64,000 nt of DNA from Saccharothrix sp. HUAS TT1 (GTDB lineage: Bacteria; Actinomycetota; Actinomycetes; Mycobacteriales; Pseudonocardiaceae). The notes under the pieces are model-generated. The model searched no databases and was not told the DNA's origin. It saw only the letters and a list, made by a program, of their open reading frames with translations. Location of the stretch: contig NZ_CP160453.1 in NCBI RefSeq assembly GCF_040744945.1, positions 6,324,001 to 6,388,000 of the forward strand, read 5' to 3'. Positions 25,474-33,640 of this stretch are shown here, piece after piece (the stretch's first letter is position 1; every line of letters starts with the position of its first letter). The translations under genes were made by a program, and so were the position numbers.

Positions 25474-27840
25474 TCACACTGCGTCGGCCACGAGGGCCGC
25501 TTCCGCCCGGTTGAGCGGGAAGTCGGTGTCGCCGGTGACCGGCAGGCGCAGCAGCAGCTGGCACGCCAGGCGGTCGTCGGTGTCGTGCGCGGCGTCGACC
25601 ACCGGGAAGCCGGTCGGGTCGGGCAGCATCTCGACGAAGATCAGCTCGTCGCCACCGGCGAGGGCGCGGTCGAGCAGGCGCAGCGCGGGCAGCCCGGCCA
25701 GGTCGACCGGCGCCTGCCGACCGCCGGCGGGACCGGCGAACACCCACCTGGGCAGCGACCGCGCGCGGGTGAGGCGGCCCAGGGCGCGGAACTTCGCCTC
25801 GACGCCCGCGTCCGGCGGCCACAGCTCGTCCCGGCCCACGCGCCACTGCGCCCGGCTGACGACCACCGGTCCGGCGGTGACGCGCGGCAGGTGGCGGCGG
25901 TCGGGGAACGCGGTCAGCGCGTGCGGCCGGTGCCACCCGCCGCGGCGGACGTCGCGCGGCCCGGCGGCGACGAGCAGCGCCAGCGCCACGTCCCACGGCG
26001 CGAACGGCGCGCGGGTGGCGTGGTGCACGGGCCACAGCCGCTCACCGCCCGCCTCGGCGACCACCGCGCCGCCGTCCCGGCGCAGGGTGATCGCGTGCAG
26101 CGGCACGTGCCGCCCGGGGTGGGGCTCGCCGAAGTACGGGAGCGGGTCCGGGTCGCCGGTCCACAGGTCGGTGTGCACGGGTCGGCGCACGGTGTTGGCC
26201 GAGCGCGCGTTGTGCGGCGGCACCAGCACCTCCACCAGCCGGCCGCCGGTGGTCCGCTCGAACCGCCGCAGGAACTCCCGGTACGAGGCCGGCGGTCCGG
26301 GCTCGGCGCCGTGCAGCAACCGCAGGCCGCGGGCGAACCGCGCGTCGAGGGCGCCGGCGGGCACCGCGCAGTCCAGCACGGCGGAACCGCCGGGCAGGGG
26401 GCGCACCAGGCAGTCCACCGGCCACTCCCAGGACGGCCGGGGCGCGCCGACCGCGTCCAGCAGGTCGTCGGTCAGCTCCACCGCGCCGCCGGGCCCGACC
26501 GCGTCGCCGGCCTCCGCCAGGACGCGCAGCAGGGCCGCGTAGCCCGAGCCGGGGTCCCGCGCGACCGGCCACGTGCCACGATCGGCGGGGGTGGCCGGGC
26601 GGGCGGAGCGGGTGGCCAGGAAGCGGCGCACCAGCTCCGGCACCGGGGTCGGCCGCTCGTCGACCAGCTCGCGGACCGGGGACGACCCGGGCGGGCCGTC
26701 CTGCCTGATCAGCGCGTCCACCCGGCGCAGCAGCCCGACGGCGGGGCGCACGTCCGGCGTCGGGGCCGCGCCGGTCACGCGTCGGTGCACGTCCAGGAAG
26801 TCCTCGCCGACCCGCGGTGTCGCACGGGCCGGTCCCCACCCCGAGACGCGTTCGGTGACGCGTCGACCGCGCCGCAGCACGCCGAGCCCGACCAGGTGGT
26901 CCAGGAAGGCGGTGAGCGCGGCGCGACCGGCCGGCGCGTCGGCGTTCGGGCCCAGGAGCGCGGTCAGGATTTCTTCCTCGGTCCGGGGGCCGTCCGCCAC
27001 CACGTGCCGCACGGCCCGCAACGCCGGGGTGTCCCGGACCCGCACCTCCCGCAGCCGCCCCGGCTCGCGCTCGTGCGGCGCCCAGGTGACCAGGGACCCG
27101 TCCTCGGACCAGTGCAGCCCGGTGGTCGACAAACCGGTCCGCGGCGCGTGCGAGGTGTGCACGTTGGGCGTTTCGAGGGTGGCGAACGGACCGGCGGTCA
27201 GCGGGCCCGACCCGGACGTCACCGCGAGGTGCCCGAACCAGCTCCGGGGCGTGGTCTTCACCGCGCCGCGCGCGATCAGCCGCCACAGGTGGTCCGCCCG
27301 CTGCCGCAGCCGCTTGCCGTCCCACCCCTCGCCGGCCGCCAACCGCAGCTCCACGTCCGCCACGACGTCGGCGGCGTCGTGGCCGAGCGCCGCCGAGCCG
27401 ACCGGTGACGAGCGCAGCAGCCGCCACGGCAACCCCGCCAGCCGGCGCTGCTCGGCGGCCAGGTCGTCGCGCAGCCGCGCCTCCGCCTCCCGCACCGAAC
27501 GGGCGCGCGCGACCAGCCGGTCCACCCCGATCGCCGACGGCGGGTCGACCCGCGCCGCGGCCGACCGGGCCAGCGCGACGACCGCGTCGTCCGGCAGCGG
27601 GCGGCCGCCGTGCGCGGCCCGCCGCACCCGCAGCACGGCCTGCCGCTCGGCCGCGGTCACCTCCGGCCGCGGCACGACCCGGTCGCCGAGCCGGGCGGCC
27701 AGCGCCCGACCGTGCTCCCGGCACGCGGCGGCCTCGGCGTCGACGTCCGCCAGGGCGGCGAACAGGCCCGGGCACGCGCCGGCCAGCCACAGCCCCGCGG
27801 GCCACCCGGCCAACCGCAGCAGCACCCCCTGATCACCCAC
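25474..27840 (-). CDS. lanB: Lanthipeptide dehydratase, glutamylation domain (LanB N-terminal type)
   Basis: A 788-residue protein matching the N-terminal glutamyl-transfer part of LanB. In this family glutamyl-tRNA(Glu) activates Ser/Thr of the precursor. Recognisable blocks are WRLIARGAVKTTPRSWFGH, GSGYAALLRVLAE, EFLRRFERTTGGRLVEVLVP, HNARSANTVRRP, HVPLHAITLRRDG and the C-terminal LPRWVFAGPAGGRQAPVDL. The elimination domain is missing and is encoded by the separate gene just upstream, as in thiopeptide-type and some actinobacterial class I systems. GTG at 27840 overlaps that gene's stop by eight bases. Its 3' end was copied into the precursor spacer. Confidence 0.88.
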   Translation of the reverse strand: MGDQGVLLRLAGWPAGLWLAGACPGLFAALADVDAEAAACREHGRALAARLGDRVVPRPEVTAAERQAVLRVRRAAHGGRPLPDDAVVALARSAAARVDPPSAIGVDRLVARARSVREAEARLRDDLAAEQRRLAGLPWRLLRSSPVGSAALGHDAADVVADVELRLAAGEGWDGKRLRQRADHLWRLIARGAVKTTPRSWFGHLAVTSGSGPLTAGPFATLETPNVHTSHAPRTGLSTTGLHWSEDGSLVTWAPHEREPGRLREVRVRDTPALRAVRHVVADGPRTEEEILTALLGPNADAPAGRAALTAFLDHLVGLGVLRRGRRVTERVSGWGPARATPRVGEDFLDVHRRVTGAAPTPDVRPAVGLLRRVDALIRQDGPPGSSPVRELVDERPTPVPELVRRFLATRSARPATPADRGTWPVARDPGSGYAALLRVLAEAGDAVGPGGAVELTDDLLDAVGAPRPSWEWPVDCLVRPLPGGSAVLDCAVPAGALDARFARGLRLLHGAEPGPPASYREFLRRFERTTGGRLVEVLVPPHNARSANTVRRPVHTDLWTGDPDPLPYFGEPHPGRHVPLHAITLRRDGGAVVAEAGGERLWPVHHATRAPFAPWDVALALLVAAGPRDVRRGGWHRPHALTAFPDRRHLPRVTAGPVVVSRAQWRVGRDELWPPDAGVEAKFRALGRLTRARSLPRWVFAGPAGGRQAPVDLAGLPALRLLDRALAGGDELIFVEMLPDPTGFPVVDAAHDTDDRLACQLLLRLPVTGDTDFPLNRAEAALVADAV

Positions 27841-28822
27841 GGTCCGCCGCCGGTGTGCCCAGGGCCTCGGCCACCAGCACCTGGCGCTCACCGGACAGCG
27901 CGGCCCGGTTCCAGTGGAAGACGACGTGGAACGCCGCGGCGTGCCGGGGACCCGGTCCCGCGCCGTGGCCGTCGAAGAACTCCGAGCGCCACCGCCGGCC
28001 GACCTCCAGCGCCCGCTCCCGGTGCCACGCCACGACGTCGCGCGCCCACCCCGGCAGCGACCCGACCAGCCGGTCCTGGTCCCGCCACAGGTCGCGGATG
28101 CCGCGCACGGCGACGTCGAGGCCCGGCTGCGCCCGCGCCGGCTCGGGCAGCCGACGGCCCGCCTCGCAGCGGACCCGGTCCCAGACGTCGCGGTCCTCCC
28201 AGCCGAGGATGCCCAGCCCGTCGAGCGCGGCCCGCACCATGGGCAGCGAGATCGCCCACGCCGGCGCTTCCCGCGCGTCGGCGCGGCGGTGCACCCGCAG
28301 CCAGGCCAACGAGTCCGCGGTGAACAGCTCGTGGGCGTGGCGCATCGACGTCCGGCCGCCGAACAGCCCGGCCTCCGCCTCGTACGCCGCGGGCACGACC
28401 GCCGTGGTCACGCCACCGGCCGCCAGGCCGTCGGCCCAGCTCAGCACCCGGCCGCGCAACGCCTCGCGGCCGTCGGGCGGCGCCTGGAACCGGACCCGCA
28501 GGCCGGGTGGCTTGTGCATGAAGAAGAACCCGGTCGCGATGCCCGCCGCCAGCAGACCGGTGGCGAAGTCGTGCAACGAGCCGTACAGCGCCGGGTCGCG
28601 ACCGTTCACCGGCGACAGTCCGACCTGGACCCACCGGCGCTCCGCGACGGGCTGCGCCAGCGCGGCGACCCCGGCGGTCAGGAACGCCTCCCGGGCCTCG
28701 GCCGACTCCGCGTCCGCCAGGCGGCCGGCCAGCAAGTCCGCCAGCGACACCCACCGCTCACCCACCGGTACCGCGACGGTGCTCGACAGCGTCGGGGCGC
28801 CGAACAGGTAGCCAGGCGACAT
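27833..28822 (-). CDS. LanB C-terminal-type elimination protein (thiopeptide-type bacteriocin biosynthesis family)
   Basis: A 329-residue SpaB_C-type protein that would remove glutamate from the modified precursor to give dehydroamino acids. Family features are WVQVGLSPVNGRDPALYG, ATGFFFMHKPPGLRVRF, EAGLFGGRTSMRHAHELFTADS and the C-terminal HVVFHWNRAALSGERQVLVAEAL. ATG at 28822 follows AGGGAG. The frame continues 23 codons upstream without a better start. It is the first gene of the operon: this gene, lanB, precursor 2, precursor 1, lanC. The 143 bases upstream (28823-28965) must contain the operon promoter; no clear box is seen. Confidence 0.85.
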   Translation of the reverse strand: MSPGYLFGAPTLSSTVAVPVGERWVSLADLLAGRLADAESAEAREAFLTAGVAALAQPVAERRWVQVGLSPVNGRDPALYGSLHDFATGLLAAGIATGFFFMHKPPGLRVRFQAPPDGREALRGRVLSWADGLAAGGVTTAVVPAAYEAEAGLFGGRTSMRHAHELFTADSLAWLRVHRRADAREAPAWAISLPMVRAALDGLGILGWEDRDVWDRVRCEAGRRLPEPARAQPGLDVAVRGIRDLWRDQDRLVGSLPGWARDVVAWHRERALEVGRRWRSEFFDGHGAGPGPRHAAAFHVVFHWNRAALSGERQVLVAEALGTPAADRG

Positions 28823-28965
28823 CGCACTCCCTAGGTAGGTGTGCCACCCGTAATACAACTCGGAGCCGGTGCTGAAACCCGACCGCCTCACGGCTTCACC
28901 GCATCGTGTGAGCAGATGCCCCGGTCGGTACCGCGAAGATCACCCGTCCGGTGAGCCGACCCCGC

Positions 28966-29739
28966 TCAGCTGCCGGCGGACTCGTGCCAGCGGCCGACCA
29001 CCCAGCGGGACAGGGCGCCGAAGACCAGGAACACCGCGATGCCCAGCCCGCTGGCCAGCACCACGGCGGCGAACATCCGCGACGACGCGAGCTGCGACCG
29101 GTAGTTGTCGATCAGCACGCCCAACCCCGGCTCGCCCTGGCGGAAGAAGAAGTCGCCGACCACGGCCCCGATCACGCTGCCGCCCGCCGCGATGCGCAGC
29201 CCGGTGAACAGGGCGGGCAGCGCCGCGGGCAGCTGCAGCTTCCACAGCCGGACCCAGCGGCCCGCGCGGTGCAGGTCGAAGAGCTGGTGCTGCGCCCTCG
29301 GCACCGAGCGGATGCCGAACAGCGTGTTGGCCACCAGCGGGAACAGCGACAGCAGCACGCACACCAGCACCCGGCTGGGGAAGCCGAAGCCGAACCAGAA
29401 CCCGAACAGCGGCACCAGCGCCAGCACCGGGATCGTCTGCACCACGACGACGTACGGGTAGACCGCCCGCTCCAGCCACCGCGACTGGGCCATCAGCACC
29501 GCCAGGCCGACGCCGAGCAGCACCGAGATCAGCAGGCCCGTCCCGGCGACGCGGCTGGTCAGCGCCAGGCCGGCCAGCAGCTCGGCCCGGTTGTCCGGGT
29601 CCAGGAAGCCGACCCGCACCACCTCCTCCACCGGCGGCAGCAGGAACCGCCGGCGCGGCGGCAGCACGACGTGGCTGACGAACGTCCACGCCGCGAGCAC
29701 CGCCACCAGCACCAGCAGCGGCGGCAGCACCCGCTTCAC
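28966..29739 (-). CDS. ABC transporter permease (nitrate/taurine/HMP family)
   Basis: Permease of 257 residues with about six membrane segments and the TauC/SsuC/ThiX-type coupling loop RSVPRAQHQLFDLHRAGRWVRLWKLQLPAALPALFTGLRIA. Late motifs VIGAVVGDFF and GLGVLIDNYRSQL fit the family. Its GTG overlaps the ATPase stop (GTGA). The partner binding protein is encoded divergently at 30598. From that partner the substrate is more likely a pyrimidine or riboflavin-like vitamin precursor than a sulfonate. Confidence 0.88.
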   Translation of the reverse strand: MKRVLPPLLVLVAVLAAWTFVSHVVLPPRRRFLLPPVEEVVRVGFLDPDNRAELLAGLALTSRVAGTGLLISVLLGVGLAVLMAQSRWLERAVYPYVVVVQTIPVLALVPLFGFWFGFGFPSRVLVCVLLSLFPLVANTLFGIRSVPRAQHQLFDLHRAGRWVRLWKLQLPAALPALFTGLRIAAGGSVIGAVVGDFFFRQGEPGLGVLIDNYRSQLASSRMFAAVVLASGLGIAVFLVFGALSRWVVGRWHESAGS

Positions 29740-30485
29740 GACGCGCCCACCAGCGCCCGCGACACCACGCCGACCAGCGCCGCGAACTCCGGCGACGACC
29801 GCGCGCCCGGCGGTCGGGGCCGGTCGAACGGCACCGCCACCTCGGCCACCACCCGGCCCGGCCGAGGCGACATCACCAGGACCCGGTCGGCGAGGTGCAC
29901 GGCCTCGCCCGCCGAGTGGGTGACGAACAACGCGCCGAAGCCGTGCCGGGCGAACAGCCGCAGCAGCTCGTCGCCCAGCTCGTGCCTGGTCAGCTCGTCC
30001 AGCGCGGCGAACGGCTCGTCGAACAGGAACAGCTCCGGCTCCGCCGCCAGCGCCCGGGCCAGCGCGACCCGCATCCGCATGCCGCCGGAGAGCTGCGCGG
30101 GCCGGTGGTCGGCGAACCCGGCCAGCCCGACGGCGGCCAGCGCCCGCCCGGCCCGCCGCCCGCGCTCGGCCCTGGGCACGCCGGCCAGCTCGCCGAACAG
30201 CTCGACGTTGCGCCGGGCGGTGCGCCACGGCAGCAGCGTCGGGTCCTGCCAGACGTAGCCGACCCGCGCGGTGTGCCGCGCGACCGCGCCCGAAGTCGGC
30301 CGGTCCAGCCCGGCCGCGAGCTGCAGCACGGTGCTCTTGCCGCACCCGGACGGGCCCATGAGCGCGACGACCTCGCCGGGCCGGACCGCGAGGTCGACGC
30401 CGTCGACGGCGGTGACACCACCGGGGAACGACCTGGTGACGCCGGTGAGCTCCAGCAACGGCTCGGCCGGGCCGGGTGCCGCCAT
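29736..30485 (-). CDS. ABC transporter ATP-binding protein (TauB/ThiZ-like)
   Basis: ATPase of 249 residues: Walker A GPSGCGKST, Q-loop WQDPTLLPWRTA, signature LSGGMRMR, Walker B LFLFDEPFAALD and the switch LFVTHSAGEAVHLADR. The LPWRTA block after the Q-loop is characteristic of the nitrate/taurine/thiamine-precursor group. ATG at 30485 has GGAGG four bases upstream. It is first in a two-gene operon with the permease, divergent from the binding protein. Confidence 0.9.
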   Translation of the reverse strand: MAAPGPAEPLLELTGVTRSFPGGVTAVDGVDLAVRPGEVVALMGPSGCGKSTVLQLAAGLDRPTSGAVARHTARVGYVWQDPTLLPWRTARRNVELFGELAGVPRAERGRRAGRALAAVGLAGFADHRPAQLSGGMRMRVALARALAAEPELFLFDEPFAALDELTRHELGDELLRLFARHGFGALFVTHSAGEAVHLADRVLVMSPRPGRVVAEVAVPFDRPRPPGARSSPEFAALVGVVSRALVGAS

Positions 30486-30597
30486 CACGCCTCCGTCGGG
30501 TGCTCCGGCGGGCCGTGACCACCGCTGTGCCACCATGGCAGCCAGGGCAGACCACCCGTCGCGGTGGATCGTCGTGGTTCTTGGGGGAACCTTGCGC

Positions 30598-31743
30598 ATG
30601 GTAGCCGGCAGCCGGCTGTTGTCGATCATCGTCGTCGCCTCGGCCGCCGCGGCGTGCACCACGGCCACCGGCGGCCCGGACGTCGCCGCGCCACCACCCG
30701 CCGCCGAGTCGCTGGCGGGCGTCTGCCCGGACACGGTCGTGGTGCAGATGAACTGGTTCCCGCAGGCCGAGCACGGCGGCCTGTACCGGCTGCTGGGCGC
30801 GGCCTTCACCGTCGACTCGGGGCGCAAGGCGGTGGAGGGGCCGCTGCTGGAGGACGGGCGCGACACCGGCGTGCGGCTCCAGGTGCGGGCGGGCGGTCCG
30901 GTGACCGGGTTCCAGCGCGTGTCGGCGCTGATGGCGGCCGACCCGTCGATCACGCTGGGCAGCGTCGCCACCGACGAGGCGGTGCAGGAAGCGGCGGCGT
31001 TCCCGACCCGCGCGGTGTTCGCGCCGCTGGACAAGAGCCCGCAGATGATCATGTGGTCGCCGGAGCGGCACCCGGACTGGCGGACCATCGAGGACATCGG
31101 CCGCACCGACACCGCGGTCGTGCACGCCAACGGCGCCTCGTACGTCGACTACCTGGTGCACAGCGGCCGGTTGAAGCAGTCCCAGGTGGATGGTTCGTAC
31201 GACGGCTCGCCCGCCCGGTTCGTGGCCGAAGACGGCGGGATCGCCCAGCAGGGCTACGCCACCAACGAGCCGTACCGGTACGAGCACGAGATCGAGCCGT
31301 GGCGGCGGCCGGTGGCGTTCGCGCTGGTGCACGACAGCGGCTACCCGGTCTACCCCGAGGCGCTGGCGGTCGGGGCGGCCGAGCAGGAGCGGCTGGCGCC
31401 GTGCCTGCGGCGGCTGGTGCCGGTGTTGCAGCGCAGCACGGTCGCGTACGTGCGCGACCCGGAACCGACCAACGAGGCGCTGGTGCGCATGGTGCGGGAG
31501 CTGAACGCGGGCACGGAGTACAGCGTCGGACGCGCGCGGTACGCGCAGGAGCAGATGCGGTCGCTGGGGTTGAGCCACGACGGCGTCACCCCGGTCGTCG
31601 GCGACTTCGACCTGGACCGGGTGGCCGGGCTGGTGGACGAGCTGCGACCGCTGCTGGCCGCCCGGCGCGGCGCCGTGCCGGCCGACCTGGGGGCCGAGGA
31701 CCTGGTGAGCAACGAGTTCGTCTCGACCGAGGTCCGCTGGTGA
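30598..31743 (+). CDS. NMT1/THI5-like ABC transporter substrate-binding lipoprotein
   Basis: Binding protein of 381 residues with signal sequence MVAGSRLLSIIVVASAAAAC (lipobox Cys20). The mature start VVVQMNWFPQAEHGGLYRLLG matches the FP-x-HxGLY signature of ThiY/RibY-type proteins, which bind hydroxymethylpyrimidine or flavin-like molecules. Further motifs are SITLGSVATDEAVQEAA, KSPQMIMWSP and QQGYATNEPY. It contains an insertion after GAAFTVDSG that is longer than I expect for ThiY. It pairs with the divergent permease and ATPase. The ATG at 30598 has a G-rich site about nine bases upstream. Confidence 0.8.
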   Translation: MVAGSRLLSIIVVASAAAACTTATGGPDVAAPPPAAESLAGVCPDTVVVQMNWFPQAEHGGLYRLLGAAFTVDSGRKAVEGPLLEDGRDTGVRLQVRAGGPVTGFQRVSALMAADPSITLGSVATDEAVQEAAAFPTRAVFAPLDKSPQMIMWSPERHPDWRTIEDIGRTDTAVVHANGASYVDYLVHSGRLKQSQVDGSYDGSPARFVAEDGGIAQQGYATNEPYRYEHEIEPWRRPVAFALVHDSGYPVYPEALAVGAAEQERLAPCLRRLVPVLQRSTVAYVRDPEPTNEALVRMVRELNAGTEYSVGRARYAQEQMRSLGLSHDGVTPVVGDFDLDRVAGLVDELRPLLAARRGAVPADLGAEDLVSNEFVSTEVRW

Positions 31744-31744
31744 C

Positions 31745-31781
31745 CGGGCGCGGCGGGCAGCCGAGCCGCCCGCCGCGCCCG
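31745..31781. terminator. Bidirectional terminator hairpin
   Basis: A perfect 14-bp stem (CGGGCGCGGCGGGC with its complement) and a nine-base loop lie between the convergent binding-protein gene and gltX. Confidence 0.75.
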
Positions 31782-31795
31782 TCGACCAGCTCCGG

Positions 31796-33448
31796 TCAGC
31801 CCGCCACCGCGCGCACCCGGCGCAGCACCTCGTCCACGCCCAGGGTGGTGGCCACCGCGTGCAGGTCGGGGCTGCGGGTGGAACCGGTCAGCGCGAGCCG
31901 GATGATCTGCGACGCCTCGCGGATCGACGCGCCCGCCGGGTAGGCGTCCGGGTTCTGCTTCAGGTCCTTCGGCTTGGCCGCGAACCCGTGCTTGCCCGCC
32001 AGCTCGCGGATCTGGTCGAACCACTCGCCGGAGTCCTCCAGCGGCCGGTAGCCCTCGGCGAAGTCGGCGGCGAACGCGCGCACCAGGGCGGGCGCCACGC
32101 CGAGCTGGGCGAACTGCTCCCCCGCCACGTCCTGCGGCGTGAACAGCTCCGGGAAGAAGAACCCGTACGCCTCGCGGAAACCGGACCACTTGCGCAGGTC
32201 CTTGCGCGGGTTGGGCACGTCGGCGCCCCGCTCGACGGCCAGCGCGGCCAGCGCGAGGTCGCGGCGGGCGTCCAGCACCGGCACCAGGTCGGCGTCGTGC
32301 TCGACGGCCCAGGCGCGCACCGCGACCAGGACCTGCTCGCCGGACAGGGTGGCGATGTGGTCGGCGGAGATGTCCTCCAGCTTGACCAGGTCCACCAGCG
32401 GGCCGGCGACACCGCACTCGGACAGCCGGATCGGCGCGTCCAGCGCCTCGGCCAGTGGCGTCTCCGCGAGCCGGCCGTTGGCCAGGCCGCGCAGGTAGTA
32501 CAGCACCGCCTCGGCCGGGAAGCCCTGCTCGATGTAGAAGTCGACCGACGCCTCGGGGTCCTTGCGCTTGGACAGCTTCCGCTTGCCGCCGGGGATCTGC
32601 TTCATCAGCGGCGCGATGTGGGCGTAGCGGGGCGCCTCGAAGCCGAGCGCGGCGAACAGCTGCAGGTGCAGCGGCACCGACGAGATCCACTCCTCGGCGC
32701 GGATCACCAGGGTGGTGCGCATGAGGTGGTCGTCCACGGCGTGCGCGAAGTGGTAGGTGGGCAGCCGCACGTCGTTGGCCGAGGACTTGAGGATCACCAC
32801 GTCGTTGCGGTTGTCCTCGTGCTCCAGCTCGCCCCGGATCACGTCGGTGAACTTCGCCCTGGCCTCGACGCCGGGCGAGCGGAACCGGACCACGTACGGC
32901 GCGCCCTCGTCCAGCTTGGCCCGCACGTCGGCGGCGTCGCGGTCGCGCCACAGCGCCCAGCCCGCGTAGTAGCCGGGCGGCATCTTGGTGGCGTCCTGGC
33001 GGGCGCGGATGTCGGCCAGCTCGTCCGGGGTGGCGAAGCACAGGTACGCCTTGCCCTCGCGCAGCAGCTCGCGGACGTAGGTGAGGTAGATCCGCTCGCG
33101 CCGGGACTGGTAGTACGGGCCGTAGTCGCCGACCTCGTCGTGCTCGTCGGCGGGCAGGCCGAAGTAGGCGAAGGCGTTGTTGAACTGGGCCGCCGCGCCC
33201 TCCACCTCGCGCGCCTGGTCGGTGTCCTCGACCCGCAGCACGTAGGAGCCGCCGCTGCGGTGGGCGACGTCGCGGTCGATCATCGCCGCGTAGACGCCGC
33301 CGATGTGCACGAACCCGGTCGGCGACGGGCCGAAGCGGGTGACCTCGGCGCCCTCGGGCAGCTGCCGGGCCGGGTAGCGCTGTTCCCAGTGGGCCGGCTC
33401 CGGCAGGTCGGCGGGGAACAGGGCGTCGATCACGGCGCGGTCAAGCAT
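31796..33448 (-). CDS. gltX: Glutamyl-tRNA synthetase, non-canonical type
   Basis: Class I aminoacyl-tRNA synthetase of 550 residues that would charge tRNA(Glu) with glutamate. The Rossmann fold shows TRFGPSPTGFVHIGGVYAA with the HIGH-like HIGG (His48), YVLRVEDTDQAREVEG, and the KMSKS-like loop KRKLSKRKDPEAS near residues 289-301. The sequence after the first motif (MIDRDVAHRSGGS) and the length differ from the usual actinobacterial GluRS of about 490 residues. This looks like a second, clostridial-style form. Start is uncertain between ATG 33448 and GTG 33457 (GGAG only three bases before the GTG). It lies 3 kb from a LanB gene whose family uses Glu-tRNA. Confidence 0.85.
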   Translation of the reverse strand: MLDRAVIDALFPADLPEPAHWEQRYPARQLPEGAEVTRFGPSPTGFVHIGGVYAAMIDRDVAHRSGGSYVLRVEDTDQAREVEGAAAQFNNAFAYFGLPADEHDEVGDYGPYYQSRRERIYLTYVRELLREGKAYLCFATPDELADIRARQDATKMPPGYYAGWALWRDRDAADVRAKLDEGAPYVVRFRSPGVEARAKFTDVIRGELEHEDNRNDVVILKSSANDVRLPTYHFAHAVDDHLMRTTLVIRAEEWISSVPLHLQLFAALGFEAPRYAHIAPLMKQIPGGKRKLSKRKDPEASVDFYIEQGFPAEAVLYYLRGLANGRLAETPLAEALDAPIRLSECGVAGPLVDLVKLEDISADHIATLSGEQVLVAVRAWAVEHDADLVPVLDARRDLALAALAVERGADVPNPRKDLRKWSGFREAYGFFFPELFTPQDVAGEQFAQLGVAPALVRAFAADFAEGYRPLEDSGEWFDQIRELAGKHGFAAKPKDLKQNPDAYPAGASIREASQIIRLALTGSTRSPDLHAVATTLGVDEVLRRVRAVAG

Positions 33449-33496
33449 CGGGTTCACGGTCTCCAACAGCGGGTGGGTGGGCCCGGAGACTACCAA

Positions 33497-33565
33497 CCGG
33501 CCGCGACCCGCCCGTCGTCCACCGAGCACCGGCCGCGACCCGCGTGGTGGGCGGGTCGCGGCCGG
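33497..33565 (-). repeat. Duplicated hairpin arm upstream of gltX
   Basis: The 15-mer CCGGCCGCGACCCGC occurs twice on the plus strand (33497-33511 and 33529-33543), followed by one exact reverse complement (33551-33565). The 33551 arm can pair with either copy, giving a tight seven-base-loop hairpin or a looser one. The tight hairpin can terminate the upstream monooxygenase operon. The alternative pairing, closer to the gltX start, could act as an anti-terminator. A regulatory switch is inference; the repeats are plain in the sequence. Confidence 0.7.
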
Positions 33566-33640
33566 CGTCGCCGCCGGTCGGTCGGCGAGGACGTCCCGGC
33601 GGTGCTCGCCACGCTCCGCGTGCAGGCGTGGCGGGGTGGC

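Noticed and set aside
27833..28822. Calling the locus a thiopeptide cluster because of the thiopeptide-type LanB fragment
   Set aside because: No YcaO/cyclodehydratase or pyridine-forming enzyme is present. LanC is present and the core has only three Cys, so a lanthipeptide is the better reading.
28966..30485. Treating the adjacent ABC genes as the lanthipeptide exporter
   Set aside because: The permease and ATPase are of the nitrate/taurine/HMP importer type and pair with the divergent binding protein at 30598.
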